DNA from: Leisingera sp. NJS204
GTDB lineage: Bacteria; Pseudomonadota; Alphaproteobacteria; Rhodobacterales; Rhodobacteraceae
DNA length: 64,000 nt
Reading direction: 5' to 3'
NCBI RefSeq assembly: GCF_004123675.1
Contig: NZ_CP035417.1
Span: 1,913,501-1,977,500 of the forward strand
This document shows, piece after piece, positions 57,440 through 64,000 of this stretch; the stretch's first letter is position 1, and every line of letters starts with the position of its first letter. The notes below the pieces were generated by a model. The model was not told the origin of the DNA. It did not search any database and saw only the letters and a list, made by a program, of their open reading frames with translations. A program made the position numbers and the translations under genes.

Positions 57440-58480
57440 ATGACGACCGATCAGATTGACGGGTTTCTGGCGGCGATCCCGCTGCCTGCCGTGATGGTGG
57501 ATCAGACCGAACGCTTCATCGCTGTGAACAGCGGCGCCGAGGCGCTGCTGGGGCAGGCGATCAGGGGCCGCCACTTTGCCACCATCCTGCGCCAGCCCAG
57601 CGTCGCCACAGCCATTGAGGCCTGCCTGAACGACAAGGAGTCCCGGACCGCGCGGCACCTGTCCAACGATGGCGCCCAAGACACTGCTTACACGGTCACC
57701 CTGCGATATGTCCCTGGCATTGGCGCTGTTGGCGGCGGCGCGGCCCTGGTTTGTTTTGATGACATTACCGAGCGTGAGCAAGCCAGCCAGATGCGCCGCG
57801 ATTTTGTGGCCAATGTCAGCCATGAACTGCGCACGCCGCTGACGGCTTTGATCGGCTTTATCGAAACCCTGCGCGGCCCGGCCAAAGATGATTCCGCTGC
57901 CCGGGACCGTTTCCTGACGATTATGGAGGGTGAGGCCAGCCGGATGAACCGCCTGGTCGGGGACCTCCTGTCGCTGAACCGGGTCGAAAGCGAAGAACGG
58001 GTGCGCCCCAAGCAAAGCGTCGATCTGGCCGCCCATCTGGCGACGACGCTGAAAACCCTCGCTCCGGTCGCCGAGGCGCGCGGCGTATCAATGGGCTTGA
58101 AGGTGCCGCAGGACAGTGCGACGGTCGCCGGCGACCCCGATCAGCTGCAGCAGGTGTTCACCAACCTGGTCGAAAACGCGGTCAAATACGGAGGCGATCG
58201 GGTCCTCGTCGAGCTTAGCTTTACAGAACGGGAGCCGTCGGTGCGCGTGCCTGCAGCCCGTGTTCAAGTGATCGACAACGGGCCTGGCATCGACCCCGTT
58301 CATCTGCCGCGCCTGACAGAACGGTTTTACCGCGCCGACAGCCACCGCTCGCGTGAGATGGGCGGAACCGGGCTGGGGCTGGCCATTGTAAAACACATCA
58401 TCAACCGCCACCGCGGACGGCTGCGGGTGGAAAGCGATCTGGGCCAGGGGGCTGTTTTCACAGTGATCCTGCCCAAATAG
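57440..58480 (+). CDS. phoR: Phosphate-regulon sensor kinase PhoR
   Basis: The 346-residue histidine kinase has a PAS domain (residues 5-110; PAVMVDQTERFIAVNSGAEALLG), HisKA with phospho-acceptor His128 (FVANVSHELRTPLTALIGF) and HATPase (NLVENAVKYGG, DNGPGIDPVHLPRLTERFYRAD, GGTGLGLAIVKHI). No membrane segment is visible, unlike E. coli PhoR; that is common in this group. Position before pstSCAB-phoU makes phoR the best call. A terminator separates it from pstS. Confidence 0.92.
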   Translation: MTTDQIDGFLAAIPLPAVMVDQTERFIAVNSGAEALLGQAIRGRHFATILRQPSVATAIEACLNDKESRTARHLSNDGAQDTAYTVTLRYVPGIGAVGGGAALVCFDDITEREQASQMRRDFVANVSHELRTPLTALIGFIETLRGPAKDDSAARDRFLTIMEGEASRMNRLVGDLLSLNRVESEERVRPKQSVDLAAHLATTLKTLAPVAEARGVSMGLKVPQDSATVAGDPDQLQQVFTNLVENAVKYGGDRVLVELSFTEREPSVRVPAARVQVIDNGPGIDPVHLPRLTERFYRADSHRSREMGGTGLGLAIVKHIINRHRGRLRVESDLGQGAVFTVILPK

Positions 58481-58515
58481 GCCGTCTATCTGAAAAGACT
58501 GCTTGGGCATTCAAG

Positions 58516-58549
58516 CCGCCGCCGGGCGCCCCGGCGGCGGTTTTCTTCT
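58516..58549 (+). terminator. Intrinsic terminator of phoR
   Basis: CCGCCGCCGGG and CCCGGCGGCGG form an 11-bp stem followed by TTTTCTTCTTTC, 36 bases after the phoR stop. It insulates phoR from the pst genes. Confidence 0.9.
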
Positions 58550-58581
58550 TTCGTGTTACTTTTTTGCTGCCGAAACGCGGT

Positions 58582-58610
58582 TTGTCATGCCGCTGTTACA
58601 CTGCCGTCAC
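58582..58610 (+). promoter_or_regulatory. Pho box (PhoB-binding site) of the pst operon
   Basis: Three half-sites recur every 11 bases with 4-base spacers: TTGTCAT, CTGTTAC and CCGTCAC. This is the PhoB direct-repeat pattern, about 80 bases before the pstS start. Confidence 0.85.
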
Positions 58611-58689
58611 AAAAGGCTCATCAGCGGCTTCTACGAGGGGCCTGGATCATCGACGGGGTGATCGAACTTAGAAACTCTTGGAGACACAA

Positions 58690-59745
58690 ATGTCCTTTGT
58701 GAAACTGACCGCTTCCACCCTGGCTATCGCCGCCGTTTCAGCCACCGCAGCAGCTGCCCGCGACCAGGTGCAGGTTGCCGGTTCGTCGACCGTTCTGCCC
58801 TATGCTTCGATCGTGGCAGAAGCGTTTGGCGAAAACTTCGATTTCCCGACCCCGGTTGTGGAATCCGGCGGCTCCTCCGCTGGTCTCAAGCGCTTCTGTG
58901 AAGGGGTGGGTGAGAACACCATCGACGTCGCCAATGCCTCGCGCAGGATCAAGGACAAGGAAATCGCCGCCTGCGCCGAAAACGGCGTGACCGGCATCAT
59001 TGAGGTCCGTATCGGTTATGACGGCATCGTTTTTGCCTCGGACATCAACGCGCGCTCTTTTGAATTCACCCCGACGGACTGGTTTCTGGCGCTGTCCGAC
59101 AAGGTTCTGGTTGACGGCGAACTGGTCGGCAACCCGAACACCACCTGGGCCGACGTGAACCCGGATTTCCCTGCCGTGGACATCCAGGCTTTCGTTCCGG
59201 GCACCAAGCACGGCACCCGCGAAGTCTTTGAGGACAAGGTGATCCTGGCCGGCTGCGAAGCCACCGGCGCGTTTGAGCACCTGCTGGCCCACGCAACCGG
59301 CGACAGTGACAAAGCCAAGAAAAAAGCAGCCGAGAAAGCCTGTATCGCCCTGCGCACCGACGGTAAATCGGTCGACATTGACGGCGACTACACCGAGACC
59401 CTGGCCCGCATTGAAAGCAACCAGGACGGCATCGGCGTCTTTGGCCTGGCGTTTTATGAGAACAACACCGACAAGCTGCAAGTTGCCACCATGTCCGGCA
59501 TCGTGCCTTCGACCGAAAGCATCGCAACCGGCGAATACCCGGTCTCCCGCCCGCTGTTCTTTTACGTGAAGAAAGCCCACATCGGCGTGATCCCGGGCCT
59601 GAAGGAATACGCGGAATTCTTCGTTGCTGACGAAGTTGCCGGCGAAGACGGCCCGCTGGCCGAATACGGTCTGGTTGCCGACCCGGAACTGGCGGACACC
59701 CAGGAATCGGTTTCCAACGAGGCCGTGATGGGCGGCAACTCCTAA
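58690..59745 (+). CDS. pstS: Phosphate-binding protein PstS
   Basis: This encodes 351 residues. Start ATG 58690 (MSFVKLTASTLAIAAVSATAAAARD) gives a signal peptide cut near AAA-R and a GGAG site upstream; a TTG four codons earlier is also open. The phosphate pocket is shown by VAGSSTVLPYASIVAEAF and ESGGSSAGLKRFC, with DVANASRRI next. This member is of the PstS subgroup with a longer periplasmic domain. It is the first gene of pstSCAB-phoU, controlled by the Pho box. Confidence 0.95.
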   Translation: MSFVKLTASTLAIAAVSATAAAARDQVQVAGSSTVLPYASIVAEAFGENFDFPTPVVESGGSSAGLKRFCEGVGENTIDVANASRRIKDKEIAACAENGVTGIIEVRIGYDGIVFASDINARSFEFTPTDWFLALSDKVLVDGELVGNPNTTWADVNPDFPAVDIQAFVPGTKHGTREVFEDKVILAGCEATGAFEHLLAHATGDSDKAKKKAAEKACIALRTDGKSVDIDGDYTETLARIESNQDGIGVFGLAFYENNTDKLQVATMSGIVPSTESIATGEYPVSRPLFFYVKKAHIGVIPGLKEYAEFFVADEVAGEDGPLAEYGLVADPELADTQESVSNEAVMGGNS

Positions 59746-59769
59746 GACGCCCTGTGTGCGATTGACACC

Positions 59770-59797
59770 CGCCGGGGCGGAGCCATCCACCCCGGCG
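59770..59797 (+). other. Stem-loop between pstS and pstC
   Basis: CGCCGGGG and CCCCGGCG form an 8-bp stem with a 12-base loop, followed by CTTTCTTTCC. It lies 24 bases after the pstS stop and probably lets more PstS than permease be made, through partial termination or mRNA protection. Confidence 0.65.
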
Positions 59798-59856
59798 CTT
59801 TCTTTCCGCGGCAGGGCTGCCGCAGCAAATACGCCACCGCCAAACCGGAGCTTTTC

Positions 59857-61329
59857 ATGCCCACTTTCTGGCTTGTTGCCCTCCTGTCCGCGCTGTCTGC
59901 CGCTGGCTTTTACGGCGGCCGCCGCCGCGCGATTGCCACTGCAAACGGTGATGTGAGGGACCTGCATTCGCTGCCGTCATACTACGGCTACCATGTTGCG
60001 ATGGCCGCCTTTGTCCCGGCTGTCACGGCGCTGGCCATCTGGCTTCTGGCGCAGCCGATGTTCATCGAGACCCGCGTCTCCGGCACAATCCCGGCTGCAG
60101 CGGTTCCGGAAAATTCCACCCTGGGCCTGGTGATGAGTGACGTGCGCCGCGTCGCCGAGGGGCTGGACAACGCAGTAGAGCAGGGGCTGCTGACCGCCCG
60201 CCAGGCGCGGGACATCAGCAGCGGCGAACAGAACGTGCGTGCCCTGCTGGGGGAGGTAGGCGTGGCCCTTGGCTCGGACGTGCAGCCCGAAGTCCTGACG
60301 GCGGCCCAGACCTACCGCAACCTATCGCACACTGGCAGGACCGCCATGACCGTGATTGTCGCGCTGCTGGCATTTGGCGGTTTTGCTTGGGCCTACTGCC
60401 GCACCCACAAGGATTTCCGTGCCCGGAATGTAGTGGAGCGGGCTATTCTGGCGCTGCTGATCCTCGCCGCCTCGCTGGCGATCCTGACCACCATCGGCAT
60501 CGTTCTGTCGATGCTGTTTGAAACCAAAAACTTCTTTGGCCTGCACAGTTGGACGGACTTCTTCTTCGGCACCACCTGGGCGCCCAACTTCCGCGGCGAC
60601 AGTGAGCTGTCGATCCTGCCGCTGTTGTGGGGCACGCTCTATATCTCCTTCATCGCCCTTTTGGTGGCGGTGCCGGTTGGCCTGTTTGCAGCCATCTATC
60701 TGTCGGAATACGCCAGCGGCACTGTACGGGCCTTTGCCAAGCCGCTGCTGGAAATCCTCGCAGGCATCCCGACCATCGTTTACGGCCTGTTTGCGCTGCT
60801 GACGGTTGGTCCGGCACTGGCGGACCTCTTTGGCAAGGGCGGTCTCTTGGGAGTCGAGTGGATGGCCGGCGCCACTTCGGTGCTGACTGCCGGGCTGGTG
60901 ATGGGCATTATGCTGATCCCCTTTGTTTCCTCGCTGTCTGATGACATCATCAACGCGGTGCCGCAGGCGCTGCGCGATGGCTCGCTGGGGCTCGGCGCCA
61001 CCAAATCGGAAACGGTGCGCCAGGTGGTGATACCGGCTGCCCTGCCAGGCATCGTCGGCGCCGTGCTTCTGGCCGCTTCGCGCGCCATCGGCGAGACCAT
61101 GATCGTGGTGATGGGGGCAGGGGCGATTGCCAAGTTCTCTGCCAACCCGCTGGAATCGATGACCACCATCACCACCCGCATCGTCAGCCAGCTGACCGGC
61201 GACACCGATTTTGCCAGCCCGGAAACCCTTGTTGCCTTTGCCTTGGGCCTGACCCTGTTTGTCCTGACCCTCGGCCTGAATGTCCTGGCGCTCTATATCG
61301 TGCGCAAATACCGGGAGCAGTACGACTGA
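59857..61329 (+). CDS. pstC: Phosphate ABC transporter permease PstC
   Basis: The 490-residue permease is longer than E. coli PstC (about 320). The extra sequence is an N-terminal region with two hydrophobic segments and a periplasmic loop (about residues 1-185). The permease core follows with FFFGTTWAPNF, SLYISFIALLVAVPVGLFAAIYLSEYA, LLEILAGIPTIVYGLFALLTVGP and the EAA loop ALRDGSLGLGATKSETVRQVVIPAALPGIV. It overlaps pstA by one base. Confidence 0.94.
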   Translation: MPTFWLVALLSALSAAGFYGGRRRAIATANGDVRDLHSLPSYYGYHVAMAAFVPAVTALAIWLLAQPMFIETRVSGTIPAAAVPENSTLGLVMSDVRRVAEGLDNAVEQGLLTARQARDISSGEQNVRALLGEVGVALGSDVQPEVLTAAQTYRNLSHTGRTAMTVIVALLAFGGFAWAYCRTHKDFRARNVVERAILALLILAASLAILTTIGIVLSMLFETKNFFGLHSWTDFFFGTTWAPNFRGDSELSILPLLWGTLYISFIALLVAVPVGLFAAIYLSEYASGTVRAFAKPLLEILAGIPTIVYGLFALLTVGPALADLFGKGGLLGVEWMAGATSVLTAGLVMGIMLIPFVSSLSDDIINAVPQALRDGSLGLGATKSETVRQVVIPAALPGIVGAVLLAASRAIGETMIVVMGAGAIAKFSANPLESMTTITTRIVSQLTGDTDFASPETLVAFALGLTLFVLTLGLNVLALYIVRKYREQYD

Positions 61330-62681
61330 TGACCGATCTCAGCCAATCCCCCTCCGCGCCGCGCAAACACGGCGGCTCGCTGCTGGAGCAAACCCCGCAC
61401 ACCAAAAAACGCAACGCAGCGGAAACCCGGTTCAAGGCCTATGGTATTGCTGCCATCGCTGCCGGCCTGCTGATGCTGGCGATCCTGGTGACCACCATCG
61501 CCGGCAAGGGCACCGGTGCCTTCCAGCAGACTTTTGTCACCCTGAAAGTCGACCTGCTGGAAGCCAAGCTCGACAAGAAGGGCAACCGCGATCTGGCCGA
61601 CATCAAGAAGATCTCCACCTTCGGTTATGCCCCGATCATCAAAGGCGCGATGACTGCCGCGGTTGCGGAGCTGGGCATTGAAACCAGCCTCAAACCCAAA
61701 CAGCTGGCCGGCATCCTGTCCAAGGATGTGGCCGCCCAGCTGCGCAACTACGTGATCGCCAACCCGGAACAGATCGGCCAGACGGTTGAATTCCGCTTCC
61801 TCGCCTCCAGCCGGGTGGACGGCTACCTGAAGGGCCGGGTGACCCGCGGCAGCATCGTCAATGACAAGAACATCTCCGCAGAACAGCTTGATCTTGTTGA
61901 CGCTTTGGCCGCCGCCGGTGTGCTGGAAAAAACTTTCAACCTCGACTTCATCCTGGGTGCCGACGCCTCCGATGCCCGCCCTGAGGCCGCCGGCATCGGT
62001 GTTGCGATGCTGGGTTCGCTGTTCATGATGCTGGTGGTGCTGGCGCTGGCGCTGCCGATTGGTGTGGCCGCCTCGATCTATCTTGAGGAATTTGCGCCGC
62101 AGAACTGGCTCACCGATATGATCGAGGTGAACATCTCCAACCTCGCAGCCGTGCCCTCCATCGTGTTCGGTATTCTGGGCCTTGCGGTGTTCATCAACTA
62201 CATGCACCTGCCGACCTCGGCGCCGCTGGTGGGTGGTCTGGTGCTGACGCTGATGACCCTGCCGACCATCATCATCTCCACCCGCGCCTCGCTGAAGTCG
62301 GTGCCGCCGTCGATCCGCGACGCAGCCCTGGGGGTCGGGGCGTCGAAAATGCAGGCGGTGTTCCATCACGTGCTGCCACTAGCCGCACCGGGCATCCTGA
62401 CCGGCACCATCATCGGCCTGGCGCAGGCGCTGGGGGAAACCGCACCGCTGCTGCTCATCGGCATGGTCGGCTTCATCGCCTCCAACGCGCCGGAAACCCT
62501 GGCCGACGGCCTGCTGGCGCCGAACTCTGCCATGCCAGCCCAGATCTACGAATGGGCCAAACGCGCCGACCCGGCGTTCTATGAACGCGCTTGGGGCGGC
62601 ATCATCATCCTTCTCATCTTCCTGGTGACCATGAACACGCTTGCCGTGATCCTGCGCCGCCGCTTTGAACGCCGCTGGTAA
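61329..62681 (+). CDS. pstA: Phosphate ABC transporter permease PstA
   Basis: This encodes 450 residues, again longer than E. coli PstA (about 300): after the first membrane segment (about 38-62) a large periplasmic insertion runs to about residue 220 (including [22 protein letters not shown]). The core has [47 protein letters not shown] and the EAA loop [31 protein letters not shown]. It pairs with PstC to form the channel. Confidence 0.94.
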   Translation: MTDLSQSPSAPRKHGGSLLEQTPHTKKRNAAETRFKAYGIAAIAAGLLMLAILVTTIAGKGTGAFQQTFVTLKVDLLEAKLDKKGNRDLADIKKISTFGYAPIIKGAMTAAVAELGIETSLKPKQLAGILSKDVAAQLRNYVIANPEQIGQTVEFRFLASSRVDGYLKGRVTRGSIVNDKNISAEQLDLVDALAAAGVLEKTFNLDFILGADASDARPEAAGIGVAMLGSLFMMLVVLALALPIGVAASIYLEEFAPQNWLTDMIEVNISNLAAVPSIVFGILGLAVFINYMHLPTSAPLVGGLVLTLMTLPTIIISTRASLKSVPPSIRDAALGVGASKMQAVFHHVLPLAAPGILTGTIIGLAQALGETAPLLLIGMVGFIASNAPETLADGLLAPNSAMPAQIYEWAKRADPAFYERAWGGIIILLIFLVTMNTLAVILRRRFERRW

Positions 62682-62695
62682 GGGGGCATAGTGCA

Positions 62696-63493
62696 ATGAA
62701 CGACATGACCTTGATGGATAACACCGTGGACACACAGAAAACCAAAATCGCCGCCAAGGACGTCAATGTCCACTACGGCGACAGCCACGCGATCAAAGAC
62801 GTGAATGTGCAGATCGAGGACAAGACCGTCACCGCCTTTATCGGACCTTCGGGCTGCGGCAAGTCGACCTTCCTGCGCTGTCTGAACCGGATGAACGACA
62901 CCATTGATATCTGCCGGGTGAAGGGCGACATCCTGCTGGATGGCGAGGACATCTATGACCGTCGCGTCGACCCGGTACAGCTGCGCGCCAAGGTCGGCAT
63001 GGTGTTCCAGAAGCCGAATCCGTTTCCGAAATCGATCTATGACAATGTGGCTTATGGGCCTCGCATTCACGGCCTAGCCAAGAACAAGGCGGAACTGGAT
63101 GAGATCGTTGAAAAATCCCTGCGCCGCGCAGCCATCTGGGATGAGGTGAAAGACCGCCTTGATGCCCCTGGTACCGGCCTGTCCGGCGGCCAGCAGCAGC
63201 GCCTGTGCATCGCCCGCGCCGTGGCCACTGAACCCGAAGTGCTGCTGATGGACGAACCCTGCTCGGCGTTGGATCCCATCGCCACCGCCCAGGTTGAAGA
63301 GCTGATAGACGAGTTGCGCAGCCGCTACTCGGTGGTAATCGTGACACATTCAATGCAGCAGGCCGCGCGCGTCAGCCAGAAAACCGCCTTTTTCCATCTT
63401 GGCCATCTGGTGGAATTCGGCATCACCGGCCAGATCTTCACCAATCCCGAAGACCCCCGCACCGAAAGCTATATCACCGGTCGTATCGGCTGA
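62696..63493 (+). CDS. pstB: Phosphate ABC transporter ATPase PstB
   Basis: The 265-residue ATPase has Walker [20 protein letters not shown] (PstB-specific), [24 protein letters not shown], signature [16 protein letters not shown] and Walker [14 protein letters not shown], ending with [30 protein letters not shown]. It starts 14 bases after pstA. Confidence 0.98.
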   Translation: MNDMTLMDNTVDTQKTKIAAKDVNVHYGDSHAIKDVNVQIEDKTVTAFIGPSGCGKSTFLRCLNRMNDTIDICRVKGDILLDGEDIYDRRVDPVQLRAKVGMVFQKPNPFPKSIYDNVAYGPRIHGLAKNKAELDEIVEKSLRRAAIWDEVKDRLDAPGTGLSGGQQQRLCIARAVATEPEVLLMDEPCSALDPIATAQVEELIDELRSRYSVVIVTHSMQQAARVSQKTAFFHLGHLVEFGITGQIFTNPEDPRTESYITGRIG

Positions 63494-63510
63494 TTGCAAG
63501 GAAAATCAAC

Positions 63511-64000
63511 ATGGTAGAACAGCATATTGCATCGGCCTTTGACCGCGATTTGGAGGCTATTCAGGCCCGGATCATGAAAATGGGCGGCTTGGTCGAGGAC
63601 GCCATCCGCGAAGCCGCCAAAGCGTTGGAGACCCGCGACGAGGAGCTGGCGCTGACCGTCCGGCAAGGCGACAAGGCCATTGACGGGCTGGAAGAGCTGA
63701 TCAACGAGGAAACCGCCCGCCTGATTGCTTTGCGTGCTCCCGCAGCTTCGGACCTGCGGCTGGTTTTGTCGGTGATGAAGATTGCCGGCAACCTGGAACG
63801 CATTGGCGACTATGCAAAAAACATGGCCAAGCGTACCGGCGTCCTGGCGCAGGGGCCGAACATCAGCGAAGGCACCTCTGCCCTGCGCCGGATGGCCCGA
63901 GAGGTCGAGCGGATGTTGAAGGACGCGCTCGATTCCTACATCCAGCGCGACGTTGAACTGGCCCGCGACGTGATAGAGCGCGACCGCGACGTGGATCAGA
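63511..64000 (+). CDS. phoU: Phosphate signalling protein PhoU, 3' end outside the window
   Basis: 163 codons are visible and the frame is open to the right edge; full PhoU is about 235-240. The start MVEQHIASAFDRDLEAIQARIMKMGGLVEDAIREA and the metal-site region RLVLSVMKIAGNLERIGDYAKNMAKR (first PhoU repeat E/DxxxD motif) are clear, and the second repeat begins at SALRRMAREVERMLKDALDSYI. PhoU links Pst transport to PhoR kinase activity. phoB would be expected just beyond the window. Confidence 0.96.
   Translation, partial: MVEQHIASAFDRDLEAIQARIMKMGGLVEDAIREAAKALETRDEELALTVRQGDKAIDGLEELINEETARLIALRAPAASDLRLVLSVMKIAGNLERIGDYAKNMAKRTGVLAQGPNISEGTSALRRMAREVERMLKDALDSYIQRDVELARDVIERDRDVDQ

Overview
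The window is a stretch of core chromosome from a marine alphaproteobacterium of the Rhodobacteraceae (Roseobacter group). Three things support this: high GC with strong third-position bias, which creates many long antisense reading frames; an alphaproteobacterial regulatory vocabulary (CckA with a CtrA-type box, a GTTC-N7-GTTC SOS box at recA, a Pho box at pst, an Irr/ICE-like palindrome at iscR); and family members typical of this group. The TmpA/TmpB pair with a divergent LysR regulator resembles the locus described from Leisingera caerulea, so Leisingera or Phaeobacter is the best genus-level guess. That is inference, not proof. No phage, insertion sequence, integrase or CRISPR array was seen.

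Layout. 1-4.1 kb: the 3' part of pgi, a small secreted protein, a decayed Calx-beta/RTX gene and tRNA-Gly(CCC). 4.1-7.5 kb: a corrinoid-protein reductive activase (ASKHA family) and a CaiB/BaiF CoA-transferase. 7.6-18.3 kb: guaB, an RsmB-type methyltransferase, cckA, a sulfotransferase-like gene, recA, alaS, and DUF1330 and MOSC proteins. 18.3-23.7 kb: typA, an SMR transporter, a class II glutamine amidotransferase, and a coupled trio encoding a tandem-HD protein, an 80-residue protein and an alpha/beta hydrolase. 23.7-32.1 kb: the iscR-suf operon, iscR-nifS-sufB-(TM protein)-(YbjQ)-sufC-sufD-(two YIP1-like membrane proteins)-sufS. 32.1-34.9 kb: tmpB-tmpA and a divergent LysR gene, predicted to turn 2-(trimethylammonio)ethylphosphonate into glycine betaine and phosphate. 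35-41.7 kb: an orphan secreted protein, tRNA-Arg(CCG), a DUF882 protein, an L,D-transpeptidase, lpxD, an acyl carrier protein and a ketosynthase. 41.7-52.5 kb: an IalB-like protein, a HerA-like ATPase, a branched-chain-amino-acid-type ABC operon, a PQQ sugar dehydrogenase and a GlxA-type regulator. 52.7-64 kb: class II DAHP synthase, a PAS_5 protein, yicC-gmk, a gamma carbonic anhydrase, and phoR-pstSCAB-phoU, cut by the window end.

Genes that work together: the suf operon builds Fe-S clusters under an IscR that lacks the usual three cluster cysteines. phoR/pst/phoU senses and imports phosphate, and tmpAB would supply phosphate from an organophosphonate. The DUF882 protein, L,D-transpeptidase and lpxD with its ACP/ketosynthase pair all concern the cell envelope. 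The most interesting points are the tmp locus, the unusual IscR and the extra membrane genes inside suf, the CtrA-type box in front of cckA, a 500-bp intergenic region (42.4-42.9 kb) with two terminator-like hairpins and a perfect DnaA box, the orphan reductive activase with a poly-arginine tail, and a few uncharacterised secreted proteins.
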